Shown here piece by piece: positions 42,618 to 53,269 of a stretch of DNA of 64,000 nucleotides. How positions within the stretch are numbered: position 1 is the first letter of the stretch; every line of letters begins with the position of its first letter. Origin of the DNA: Skeletonema tropicum (Eukaryota; Bacillariophyta; Thalassiosirophyceae; Thalassiosirales; Thalassiosiraceae); contig CM074129.1 in the NCBI GenBank assembly GCA_037178625.1, positions 4,029,963-4,093,962 of the forward strand, written 5' to 3'. Under the pieces are notes generated by a model that was not told where the DNA came from, made no database searches, and saw only the letters and a list, made by a program, of their open reading frames with translations. The position numbers and the translations under genes were made by a program.

Positions 42618-43302
42618 ATGCAGATGGAGACGCAACCCGAACACCGGCCAATGCTGCACAGGGATGGAGGTGGGAACTTCAATTCTATCCACTCTCCAGC
42701 TAACTCGCTCGTCCAATCGTCCTCCTTCCACTCGAAAGAATCTTTATCTCCGCCATCCACACCAGGACACAAGCGGTCAAGCTACCCCGACCAACTCAGT
42801 CCTATGCCAGAGTTTTTATCGTCAAAAGAATCTCTTCTTTCGGTAGACCGTCTTCTCGTCAAAGTTGATGTGATAATGGAGGAAGAAGAGGCGGTGCAAG
42901 AAGCTACACAAATGGAACGGATTGCACGACGTCCAATGCTCATCATTTGTCTTGCAGCCCAAGTCATCATCTACAAGGATTAATATGGATCTCCAACTTG
43001 ACCAACTAGAGCAAATCGAACTCCCTTACTCAGAGCCATCGCCGGCACCACCTACACATCAAAGAATGGCATTTACCTCACTACCACGTTTACCATCATT
43101 GTCCGAGCATAATGCTGACATTTCCTCCTCAGCGAATGCATTTACGCTCAAGCCAGAGCACATTCAAGATGAGATGGTAATAGAATGCGATGATAAGAAG
43201 AAGAAGAATATCAAGCTCCCTGCGTTCCAAAGGACAGATGTAGAAAGAAAACAACTGAGCAAGAAGGTCAAGCGAACTAGTCTTGTAGCACGTTGTGCTT
43301 GA
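42618..43302 (+). CDS. hypothetical protein, two exons, with truncated paralogue at 46188
   Basis: Exons 42618-42893 and 42958-43302 are proposed; a 64-bp intron (GTGCAA...TTGTCTTGCAG) joins two frames in phase 0 and gives 206 residues. Exon 1 is Ser/Pro-rich with SPPSTPGHKRSS, SPMPEFLSSKESLL and LLVKVDV. Exon 2 is rich in charged residues and ends KKVKRTSLVARCA. No known domain. The paralogue at 46188-46421 keeps exon 1 and the last residues (VARCA), which supports both ends of the model. Function unknown. Confidence 0.5.
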
Positions 43303-43419
43303 AAGTCTATGTAATCACTACTTCGTATCATTCCTGATCATTCGATCGTGGTGTATATCTTGTGTCTCAGTCTCCTCATGTCTCAGCGAGAGGAGTTATT
43401 TCAGTACATATTGACATGT

Positions 43420-43740
43420 TGAGCCGGACCTCTTGGTCAGACACAACAAGGAGCTGTTTTAGAGTCGGCTCTCGTGATGATAATACCATTAAAACTCTTA
43501 CACATTCTACAGAATTCATCCTCTCTTAACCCATTGGTGTCGCAGGAGCTGAGCCAACAACCTTGCTTCCTCTTCCTTGGTCGGCTTGATTGCTTCACCA
43601 TGAATCGAGCTACATCCATCTTCGCTATGGCTCCATCAACTGCTTCTTCTCATGGCTCTTAGACGAAATATTGTATCCCAGCCGGCACGACGTCTTCTCC
43701 AATGCCAACTTGTTTACTTATTGAATAACACCATTCTATT
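43420..43740 (-). pseudogene. 3' part of NmrA-like NAD(P)-binding gene, copy A
   Basis: The minus strand includes KMDVARFMV and FNGIIITRADSK, similar to the end of the 46617-47245 copy. No intact frame. It is the first unit of a tandem duplication (43508-43912 and 43917-44306). Confidence 0.45.
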
Positions 43741-44306
43741 CACATATCATTATTAGGTACATAGAAACGAAATGATAATGCTCTAGCAGTACTTCAGCAT
43801 TCATCTATGTACACGTTATGTGTGTGTGTGCTTGTGCTTCTTACACCTGCTTCTTACACCTTCTCAAAAACCACAGCCCACGTTACCCTCTTTCGTGCCG
43901 ATGGCACGTTCATTTTACAGAATTCACCTCTCTTAACCCATTGGTGTCGCAGGAGCTGAGCCAACAACCTTGCTTCCTCTCACTATGGTCGGCTTGATTG
44001 CTTCATCCACCATGAATCGAGCTACATCCATCTTCGCTATGGCTCCACCAACTGCTTCTTCTCATGGCTCTTGGACGAAATATTATATCCCAGCCGGCAC
44101 GACGTCTTCTCCAATGCCAACTTGTTTACTTCTTGAGTAACATCATTCTATTCACATATCATAGAAACGAAATGATAATGCTCTAGAGAGCAGTACTTCA
44201 GCATTCATCCATTACAAGTTATGTGTGTGTGCTTGTGCTTCTTATATATGGTACACCTTCTCAAAAACCACACCCACGTTACCCTCTTTCGTGCCGATGG
44301 CACGTT
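43508..44306. repeat. ~405-bp tandem duplication
   Basis: Units 43508-43912 and 43917-44306 share long blocks (TTAACCCATTGGTGTCGCAG, CCAGCCGGCACGACGTCTTC, GTTACCCTCTTTCGTGCCG). A third, more diverged copy of the first half is at 46690-46905. Confidence 0.9.
43915..44135 (-). pseudogene. 3' part of NmrA-like gene, copy B
   Basis: Second unit of the tandem duplication; same minus-strand content as copy A (KMDVARF-like and SFNG-like ends lost), broken frame. Confidence 0.4.
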
Positions 44307-44310
44307 CTCA

Positions 44311-44583
44311 GTCGCAGCATTGTTTGATCATATTATTATATGTACTAGCCTCGCTGACGCTCGTCTAGCCGCTGCGCGGGTTTTCTAAATAAGAGAGGAG
44401 GCACCGGCTATCTACTACGATATTGATTGTGTCTACTTATATACATAGCAGTATTCAAATAGTACGTTATGTAACACTTTAATAATTATGTAATAAAGGT
44501 TGTACATTGCCTTCTACGAATGCTGTGTAGTGATTACTGAGACACGGTTGGGAGAATATTGATTTATGTGAGAGGGATTATCT
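44311..44583. other. 5' flank of the histone H3-like gene
   Basis: AT-rich with no obvious gene. It may contain the promoter; there is a TATTATATGTAC stretch at ~44332 and a CTTATATACAT at ~44435, but neither is a secure TATA box. Confidence 0.3.
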
Positions 44584-45015
44584 ATGAAGAGGTTTAATGT
44601 GAACGTGTGGAAACGATTGAAGACAGCACGAAAATCAACTGGAGGTAAGGCTCCACGGAAACAACTCACCACAAAGGCCGCACGTAAATCTGCTCCTACA
44701 GCCGCAGGGGTCAGAAAACCTCACCGTTACCGTCCGGGAACAGTTGCTCTCCGTGAGATCCGTCGTTACCAAAAGTCCACTGATCTTCTTCTCCGAAAAG
44801 CACCCTTCCAGAGATTGGTCAGGGAGATTGCACAGGACATGAAATCAGACCTCAGGTTCCAGTCCACAGCCATTTTGGCATTGCAGGAGGCGAGTGAGGC
44901 TTATCTCATTGGCCTCTTTGAGGACACAAACTTGTGTGCAATACATGCAAAGCGTGTGACCATCATGCCAAAGGATATGCAGCTGGCTCGTCGTATAAGG
45001 GGAGAGCGTGCCTAA
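44584..45015 (+). CDS. divergent histone H3 variant
   Basis: 143 residues, against 136 in canonical H3. From [20 protein letters not shown] onwards it follows H3 to the end (RRIRGERA), including the histone-fold blocks [33 protein letters not shown] and [20 protein letters not shown]. The first residues are unusual: [13 protein letters not shown] replaces the canonical ARTKQ, so Lys4 is missing, whereas the Lys9, Lys14 and Lys27 contexts remain. Several core substitutions are present ([25 protein letters not shown]). No centromeric-type loop insertion is seen. The canonical N-terminus could instead sit in an unrecognised upstream exon ending before ACAGCACG, but no such exon is visible nearby. 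Confidence 0.85.
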   Translation: MKRFNVNVWKRLKTARKSTGGKAPRKQLTTKAARKSAPTAAGVRKPHRYRPGTVALREIRRYQKSTDLLLRKAPFQRLVREIAQDMKSDLRFQSTAILALQEASEAYLIGLFEDTNLCAIHAKRVTIMPKDMQLARRIRGERA

Positions 45016-45163
45016 TATTAAAAAACTAAAATAAATAAAGATGCCAATCAATGATTGGTGAGCGCCCTTTTTTGGGATTTATAATTCTTCACTTTCTCTT
45101 TCTGTGAATCCACATATGAATCCGAATTACTTAAAACACATTCTTCCTTTCTGCCTCATCTTC

Positions 45164-45510
45164 TTACCTAGTAACGCAAATGTTACGGCGCTTGCTCGGT
45201 GGGGCATCTTCATTATCGGTGTCTGCATCCAGTGCTTCACGCTTCACGTTTGAGTCCGATTTGACTTCATCGTTCTCGTAGTAGACTTGCTCGCTGACCT
45301 CGACCCTGACAATATAAATGTTTTCAAACTGACCACACTTCTTTCCTCTCTTCCATTCACCGAATCCGAGTAGGTCCATTTGCCTCTTCCGTGTGGCTTC
45401 CCATTTTCGTTCAACTCTCCTTCATATACAATCTTTCCGTTCTCCCAAATACCCTTGCATACTCGCCCGTCCTTATGTGTCATCTTTCCTATTCCATGCA
45501 TCTCGTCAAA
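45164..45510 (-). pseudogene. MORN-repeat protein fragment with frameshift
   Basis: The minus strand reads MHGIGKMTHKDG, GIWENGKIVYEGE and GKPHGRGKWTYSD, three MORN-type (Y/W-E-G...G-x-G) repeats. The frame then shifts near 45370, and the adjoining frame continues GEWKRGKKCGQFE to a charged end (PPSKRRNICVTR). The upstream end runs directly into the 81-bp tandem repeat, so the 5' part of the gene is missing or displaced. Confidence 0.6.
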
Positions 45511-45935
45511 TCTAAGCCAATCAAAGAAAGAGTCAATCGAAAATTCTAAAAACGGGGGGGGCAAGGGGGGGTGTCCCCCCCTGAACAATCAAATCTAAGC
45601 CAATCAAAGAAAGAGTCAATCGAAAATTCTAAAAAGGGGGGGCAAGGGGGGGTGTCCCCCCTGAACAATCAAATCTAAGCCAATCAAAGAAAGAGTCAAT
45701 CGAAAATTCTAAACACGGGGGGGCAAGGGGGGGTGTCCCCCCTGAACAATCAAATCTAAGCCAATCAAAGAAAGAGTCAATCGAAAATTCTAAACACGGG
45801 GGGGGCAAGGGGGGGTGTCCCCCCCTGAACATTCAAATCTAAGGCAATCAAAGAAAGAGTCAATCGAAAACTCTAAAAACGGGGGGGGGGCAAGGGGTCA
45901 AATCAAGCCAATCAAAGAAAGAGTCGATCGAAAAT
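45508..45935. repeat. 81-bp tandem repeat with G-runs and hairpins
   Basis: The landmark AAATCTAAGCC recurs at 45508, 45591, 45671, 45752 and 45834 (and a shortened unit at 45898). Each unit has AAAGAAAGAGTCAATCGAAA followed by two G-runs (7-9 G, CAA, 6-7 G) and GTG/TCCCCCC able to pair with the second G-run. G-run lengths vary between units. Confidence 0.95.
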
Positions 45936-46187
45936 GCCCGTGAAGGCCAAAGGACACGCCAAAGGGCCCGGACAGAACGACAGAAGAACGACCGACCGAA
46001 CGACCGACAGAACGACAGAACGAACGACTTAGCTCCTCTCATTATTTAGATCAAATGGAGACGCAACCCGAACACTAAACCATCGGGTGGTGAATAGGAT
46101 CACATCATGATGTCTTCATAATGAAACCAGAGCAACAGATAGAAGCAATCGCAACCACGATCCCTGCCAAAACCTAAAATCTTAACC
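45936..46187. other. gene-free spacer with GACCGAACGAC-type short repeats
   Basis: AGAACGACAGAACGA-like simple repeats at 45970-46028; then GAGACGCAACCCGAACAC at ~46058, shared with 42626, marking the start of homology to the hypothetical gene. Confidence 0.6.
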
Positions 46188-46421
46188 ATGAACTCCAACT
46201 CTATCCACTCTCCAGCTGACTCGCTCTACCTCTCGTCATCCTTCTTCAACTCCAAACAATATTTGCCTCCGCCCTCCACACCTGGACACGAGCGGCTACA
46301 CTACCCCGATCAGATCAGCCCAATGCCAGAGTTTTTATCGTCAGATGGATCTCTTCTGTCGGCAGATGAGGACCTTCTTGTGAAAGTTGATGTGCTTAGT
46401 TTTGTGGCACGCTGTGCTTGA
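46188..46421 (+). CDS. truncated paralogue of the 42618 hypothetical gene
   Basis: 77 residues. SIHSPADSL, PPPSTPGHERLHYPDQISPM, PEFLSSDGSLL and LLVKVDV align with exon 1 of the 42618 gene, followed directly by SFVARCA, equivalent to the last residues of its exon 2. The middle ~110 residues are absent, as after an internal deletion. It could be a short functional protein or a pseudogene. Confidence 0.45.
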   Translation: MNSNSIHSPADSLYLSSSFFNSKQYLPPPSTPGHERLHYPDQISPMPEFLSSDGSLLSADEDLLVKVDVLSFVARCA

Positions 46422-46616
46422 AGCATTGCATTCATCGTTACTGATATCGTAAAATCTTCCAAAGCTACGAGTTTTTCGTCTACAAGTACCAACTCCAAGT
46501 GCGTGATCTATCTAGTCATCTGTTGTGACGATGCTCAACCTCCTCTATAAAGCCTCTCTAGAGAGTATTTAACGTTTAAGTCTTTGTAAAATTACTATGG
46601 TACTTCTCATTTCTGA

Positions 46617-47245
46617 GCACAACAAGGACCTATTAGACTCGGCTCTCTTGATGATAATACCATTAAAACTCTTACGCATATTTAAAGAACACATCCTCTC
46701 TTAACCCATTGGTGTGCCGGGAGCTGAGCCAACAACCTTGCTTCCTCTTACTATGGTTGGCTTGATTGCTTCATCCACCATTGAATCGAGCTACATCCAT
46801 CTTCGCTATGGCTCCACCAACTGCTTCTTCTCCTGGTTCTTGAACGAAATATATCCAAGCCGGCAAGACATCTTCTCTCCAATGCCAACTGGCTTTACTA
46901 TGAGATAATCCAAGGAGCTTTCACGGAATAAAACTTCTCCATATCGTCTGCAAATCTTTCCTTTCCTTTCGCATAAACGTCAGGAAAAATATTCTCATCA
47001 ATCGAGATGCCCAGTGGGGCCACGACGACTTATCACCACGTTTGAGCCCAAACGAAGAGGCCGTCACTACACGAGATACATTTGCCTCTTCCATTGCTTT
47101 GATTACCTGTTTGTTCCATCCCGGGCAATGAGACCTTTTTTGATGAGGATGAGGTCTTTGTTCTTCCATCCCGGCTGACGATGGCCTAGACAGCTAATAA
47201 CCGCGTCGGCATCATGAAAGTGCTCATGAAAATTTTAGGCTGCTC
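46617..47245 (-). pseudogene. NmrA-like / SDR NAD(P)-binding protein, longest copy
   Basis: The minus strand reads HFHDADAVISCLGHR, then AMEEANVSRVVTASSFGL, a long helix and, after a stop, a frame with EEAVGGAIAKMDVARF-like residues. These match the DAV-CLG, VSSFG and final ADVA-F blocks of NmrA/NAD(P)-binding Rossmann proteins. The N-terminal dinucleotide-binding motif is not found upstream, and stops and frameshifts break the frame. Two 3'-end copies lie at 43420-43740 and 43915-44135. Confidence 0.6.
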
Positions 47246-48228
47246 ATTCTTCCAAGAATCAATCTTGACCATAGTGAGTTTTGATGAATGAGCTTCATCT
47301 CTGAAGGGGTTAGTTTGTCCATCGATGCAGCCACATTCCCACAATTCTCGTCATCAAGCATATCCGGGTATTCGGTAATGACAGTAATGTGCAAGTGAGA
47401 GGCCGGCCTTGCTTTCCTATGTTCGAACGCGACAGCTATGGATCCTCTCTCATAGCGTATTAGATCGCATCTAATTATCTCTAGAGAGCTTCGGCTTAGG
47501 TTTCTGGATGACCATCAACTGCAATATACGTAACACGATCACAAAATCGTCACATTTCTTCATTTGACATATCCACATCTACATCGACTGACTTTCATCT
47601 CATGATGATGTATAGGCTGACTCTTCCTACTAGACCTCGATTATCTTTCATTCGAACAACCTCATCTGATAAGGAAGACTGCAGATCGAAAGATGTCTCT
47701 CGAGACATTTCATGAGCCTTCCTATCAAAACACCAACCAATCTGACACCAAACTTAATGAGAGAAGCAACAAAAGTCACATCAAAAACACCCACCAACGA
47801 AAGCCTCCAAGAAAGCGTTCCAACAATCTCCAAGTCATTGGCACTCCTAACCGTCGAAAATAGCCAGAAAATCTTTGACGTGGAACCCAAATCCAGATGG
47901 TCGGTCCAACCATGCCGGCCGCACTGCGGACTTTTTGCGCCGCAAGGTCCGGAGTTTGCAGTTTGCTTGACGCACTTACTTGTAGTCGATTTCAATTTTA
48001 TCCACCCTTGGCAGATTGCAGTGTTGTCAGGGCTAGAGCTATAGCTGTCTATTCCCGTCTGCTGGATATTGGAGTATTTAAGTAGGTCGTCAATAGGATA
48101 TATACGTTATTACTCTTAACTGCTGTGCGGTGCCGGAGTTGTACGAGAGACACAACATTATTTTTGTGTCCATGCATTTTTTTTTTGCAACGTGAGAAAT
48201 AATCATTGCAATATTTTTGAAGATTACC
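47246..48228. other. intergenic, no gene confirmed
   Basis: Frames at 47712-48044 (+) and 47648-47995 (-) overlap each other and show no domain. The stretch before 48229, with T-runs near 48178, should be the 5' region of the LRR gene. Confidence 0.4.
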
Positions 48229-49898
48229 ATGACAACAAACAATACTGATGATGATGATGATGCAATAATAGGACGACAGCAGTCAAATGATACTTCGTTG
48301 GATGATACAACATCGTGTTCGTCAGATCAGATGAGGGGGGAGCGGCGGCGGCGACCTCTACCGCAGCAGCAGCAGCAATTATTGATGGAGCATAGTCATT
48401 TGTCACATCATGGTCACCATGATATAAATAACGGCGGTGTCGATAGCAGTAGATCATCGATAATAACGGGGCAGTCAGCTGGAGCATCTTCAATACACTT
48501 CCCGCCTCAGCCACCGCCGCCACCTCAAGATGGTCATGGTCACAACAACAGCAACACGCACCATCATCATCATTCCAATACATCGTATGCAGATGCAGTA
48601 ATGAATGAATCGCTGCATGATTCAATGACTCATCTTGACATGAATCATACTGCTGCGTTACCAATACAACAATCGCGGGTGGGGGCACAACATTCGAATG
48701 GAGGGGGTGGGGGCACAAACAACAATAACAATGAAAAGTCACAGTCCAATACACAGCGGTTAGATGCACAACATTCCAACAACAATACTACTACCACCAA
48801 TGATCGTCCACAAGATACCACCACCAATGATAATAATGACACCAATAATCTCCCCCTTCATCATCATCCTCCAGACCCCAACCACAATGAATTTGCAACC
48901 CAATCGGGTGGACAAACGACCTGTCAACATACAGCGATCAATTATACGGATTATCGGAGGAGGGCGAGTGATGCCATGTCCATTGATCATGACTCGGGAG
49001 TTGTTGGTGGTGGTAGTGGTGGTGGTAGTAGTAATGGTGATGCAGTGATATTACAACAACAACAACAACAACAGCAGCAGCAGCAGCAGCAGGCGCATCC
49101 ACCGCTACAAATACATCGGGAGGAACAAACTCAAATTGTGAATGATGGGGGGATAGCAACCTATTCTTCGATAATTGTGGAATCATCATCATCAAATAAT
49201 GCTCGAGGGGTAGAAGGAAATTCCTCACTTCAATCATCACCACAGCAACAACAACAAAATCAAACACCACAGGTAGCTGCTTCGGAAAATGGAGATACTA
49301 CTGAAACCAATGATGGAATGGTGGATAATAGTCAACAGCATCAATACCATCATCAACATCAAGAGGAGGGGCAATCTCAACAACAACCGCATCCGCAGCA
49401 CCAACAACAACCACAACATGCAGCCTTATCCACACAAACTACTAACAATGAAGAATCAACAACAACCCCAACAACCACAATCATGGGAGAAGCAACCATG
49501 GCAGTCCACAATCATGAATACACCACCACCACCACCACCAAAACCTCCAATAATAACAAAAATAATTCAACAACCTCCTCTCAATCCTCCACATGTTCGT
49601 CGTCCCAACAAATGATCATTTCGGTACCAACTATAAAACAACCATGGACATCATCATCATTATCAAATGGGAGTAGTAGTGGTGGTAGTGGTGGTGGTGT
49701 GGTGGTAGGGGGAAGGTTGATGGAACGTCTTTCGGATATTTTGAGAAGGGGTACTCTTGTTATGGTACGTGAATTTGTTTTTGTAGTTTGTGTATTGATG
49801 TGTTTGTTGTGTGATGTGTGGGTAGAGGGGGAGTTGAGGAGACTTTTTACTTGTTGATTTTTAAAGTTGGTTCAATTGATTTGTTTGTTACTGTATTT

Positions 49899-49935
<37 letters not shown>

Positions 49936-52538
49936 CTAACTCACATTACACTCTCTCATCACTTCCCATTTTCACCACCAATAATAAAAAAAAAAAGATT
50001 AACTTCTCCCAACGCAATCTAGGGAGCAACGATGCCCCCCTCATACGATCAGCAATATTATCCAATCCACAATTGGCAGTATTAAAACTTGGATATAACA
50101 ATTTAGGGAATGTGGGTGCCAATTTGATTGCGGAGGCGATACATGTTGGTGGGGGATTGAGGAGTAGTGGTGGTGTGGATGATGGTGGTGGTGGTGCTGT
50201 TGGGGGATTGGAGTGTCATCAACAACACTTACCTTTGCAACAACAACAACAATTACAACAACAACAACAACAACAGCAATATCGTCATCATCCCTCCCTC
50301 TCTGTACTTGACTTGGGATTCAACAATGTCGGGGACGAGGGATGCACCTCCCTCGCCAATCTCGCCGTGGCACGCAATCCTTCCCTAGCCACACTCTACC
50401 TCTCCGGCAACGCCGTACGAGAAGCAGGAGCACTCGCTTTGGCAGATGTCATTGCGGCGGGATGTGGATTAACCTCACTTCATTTAACGGCCAATCGGAT
50501 ATGTGCTAGGGGTGTGAAGGGGTTGATGAGATCGATTGCCGAGTTTGATGTGACAATGCAGATGGCTCAACAGGATAGAGAGAATCGAATGGCGTTGGAA
50601 GAGGAGAAGAAGAAGCGAGTTATGAAGAGTCATGGTGGTAGTCGTGATAGTGCTAGAGGGGGAGCAGGAGGAGGGGAGGAGCAGGATGCTATTTTGGATT
50701 CATTAGAGTTTGGCGATGGTGACGATGGACCAGATGATTTTGCCCGCTTGAGTGGTTTCAAATGTATAAAAGAGTTACATCTCGGCGGGACGAATATGGA
50801 ATCAACAGGATGCCTCTCCGTGTCGAATATGCTCCTTACCAACCTCTCCTTACGGGTATTATGCCTCTCTGACAATGGATTGAATGATCAAGATTTGTCA
50901 CTTTTCTCTCAGTCAATATCGCGTAATCGACAACTGCCACTGGAAATATTGCGGCTTTCCTTTAACAAGCTAACGTGTGTGGGTGTTGAAACTCTAATGA
51001 ATGCGATTTGGGGATCGAAAACTCTCCGTGAGATCAAATTGGACAATAATCAAATCCGTGATAGGGGTGCTCAACTTGCAGCGGTGGTGTTGACTTCTGT
51101 TGAGTTGGAAGTGCTTGATATGGGTTTCAATCGGCTTACTATTGTTGGTATCAAGGCTCTAATGAAGAGTTTGGCTGAAAATTGCTCCCTGCTCACACTA
51201 ACTCTTTCGGGGAATGTTCTGGACACTAATGCATCCAAGGCAGTGTCATATGCTCTCGCCTATAATAAGACGATACAGAAACTCTACGTGGATCATTGCT
51301 CGTTGAGCTACGCTGCACAACGGCACATCGCTGCGGGTATCGTATCAAATAGCAAATTGGCGTTGCGTGTCATGTCGGGATTCCCTTTGGGTGCAATTTC
51401 CGTCACGTTGGGACTACCTGGGGCAATGGAAAATTGGACAAATGAGCAAGTACTCAAGTTTATTAGGGTGATGTGGGATCGAACTCGTCACGAAAAGGAG
51501 GATGCCGCATTGGGGAAGATCACTTCCACCATTGGTGCACCGGAGGCTTCTGCAAAGACAACGGCAGCCAACTCTACTGAAAAGGGAGAACCAAAATCGG
51601 GACCGTCTGATCCAGCCACGGTTGTAGCTGCAGCAAAGGGAGCATTTGAGGCGCTCGGAGACGCCGGTGGAGCATTGCTACTTACGGAGGAACCACAGCG
51701 AGCGATATCAGATACATCACCGATGGTGTCATCTGACGCAGTGATGCTAGAAAAGACTCCTTCTGGTACTGTCAGGGTCCCTTCCTTGAATGAGTATCCT
51801 CACGAGCATTTTCATACAAACAATCAAGAAGCGACTCCATTGGATACGAGCACCTCGCACGCGTCACATGCTTCTGTCGATAGTTTATGTACTGCAAATG
51901 GAAAGTCTTGTCCTGAAACTCCAATGGATCCTGAGGCAAAGAAAAGAAATATGGAATGGTTGAGATTACACTACCGTTCGCTGAACGAAATCATCCAACT
52001 TCCATATGTCTATGCTGATCTGCTGCAACTATATCGTTACTTTTATTCCTCTGGCGAAGTAGATGACGAAGATAGTGTACACGATGGGATGCCCCCACCT
52101 GGTTTCAATCTTGGCACTGTGGCAAGTCCAACACCCCAAAAGATGTCAGGACTGCAACGAAAAATCTCCTACCGAGGTCTCGATATCATTGCAGGAGGGA
52201 AGAATACGCCCGTACCGTCGTCAAACTTTAGTCATGCGAGTGAATCCTCCAGCAAAAGGAGGCCTATGTCAGAAGATGAATCTATGCAGCCACCTGCAAA
52301 CAAGCGTGCACGAAGTGGTAAGCCTCGAATAGACTATTTTCCACGGTTAAAGGCACAAGTCGAAAGTTGCCTATCTTCATCTAAGCAGACCAAAGCGTTG
52401 ATCTTACTGAGACAGCTCAAATTCGTTGAAACAACCATGTTTCAAGGCAGTAATCCCTACTGTGACCAGTCCCTACAGGTTGAACCAAATGAACCCACTG
52501 CATTGGACGCCGAAATCATCTTGATCGATATGATATGA
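48229..52538 (+). CDS. large leucine-rich-repeat protein (ribonuclease-inhibitor type), two exons
   Basis: Exons 48229-49764 and 49998-52538, joined across a 233-bp phase-0 intron (GTACGT...AAAAAG); 1358 residues. ATG at 48229 is the first in the frame. Exon 1 encodes ~512 residues of low complexity: Asn, His, Gln and Thr runs and one long polyQ. It ends with LMERLSDILRRGTLVM. Exon 2 starts at once with LRRs (NFSQRNLGSNDAPLIRSAIL, LAVLKLGYNNLGNVGANLI) and has about eight LRRs of RNI/NOD type to residue ~900, interrupted by a Gln-rich and a charged insert. The C-terminus has a helix-rich block (LRLHYRSLNEII) and a basic segment. A cytoplasmic protein-interaction role is likely; no NACHT or kinase domain is present. 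Confidence 0.75.
49900..49930. repeat. (CT)n microsatellite in the LRR-gene intron
   Basis: About 15 TC units form part of the intron's polypyrimidine region, about 70 bp before the AG acceptor. The acceptor itself follows an A-run, which is unusual. Confidence 0.95.
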
Positions 52539-53269
52539 TAATGTTACGTAAACGTGATGTATGTGATCTAATAAGCTTTTGTCTGGTAATACTGTCACCT
52601 TAGCTACAGATTGTCAGCTTTCTCTTATCCCTATGTGTACTGCAGCCGAGCGCAGCAATGGTTGTTCGACTGCTTTGAGTATGTTACAAGACGTGGATAA
52701 TAAATCGTTACTCTTTAATTAACGATGACTTTTACCATTTACCAGCCTGGCACTTCGTCTGGTAATGTTGTTAATAAACCGCCGAACTGACTTCTCGAAG
52801 TGCGAAGTGCTGAACTCTGTTGCCCAGATGCCCAGTTGTGCATACCTTCTGCTTCTGATCAAGCAAGTTGTGCAAGCAGGGCATCTATTGCCATACATTC
52901 CTCACATCACAAACCACGATTCTTGGGTTCTACCTTGCTGGTTATCCACTTCTTGGATGTACCACAAACATGAGATTGATGAAGTCGCAGATATCCATGA
53001 TTTCCAAGCCCTTGTTGAATTAGCTTTGAGGTGGTCTATTAGAGACAAAATTATCTCAAATATCGACACAGAATTATTGTAAATGATCAATAATTTATGT
53101 TTCAACCATCGAGTGATACCTGCTCCTTCAACCAATACGGACTCCAAGCACAGACGAGTGATAATTATTACAACTCAAACAAAGTGAGGATGGTGCTTCC
53201 CAGTCGACTTGTGAACAAAATGTGGAAAAAAAATGCCCCATAACAATTACCTCCTATCATCACACATAT
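52539..53269. other. intergenic, no gene confirmed
   Basis: Convergent 3' ends of the LRR gene and STAND copy 2. A plus-strand frame at 52765-53082 (105 codons, no known motif) overlaps a minus-strand frame and is not supported. Confidence 0.4.

Noticed and set aside
48224..49419. several His/Val/Leu-rich antisense frames over the LRR gene
   Set aside because: Products of CAA/CAT/GGT simple repeats read on the other strand.
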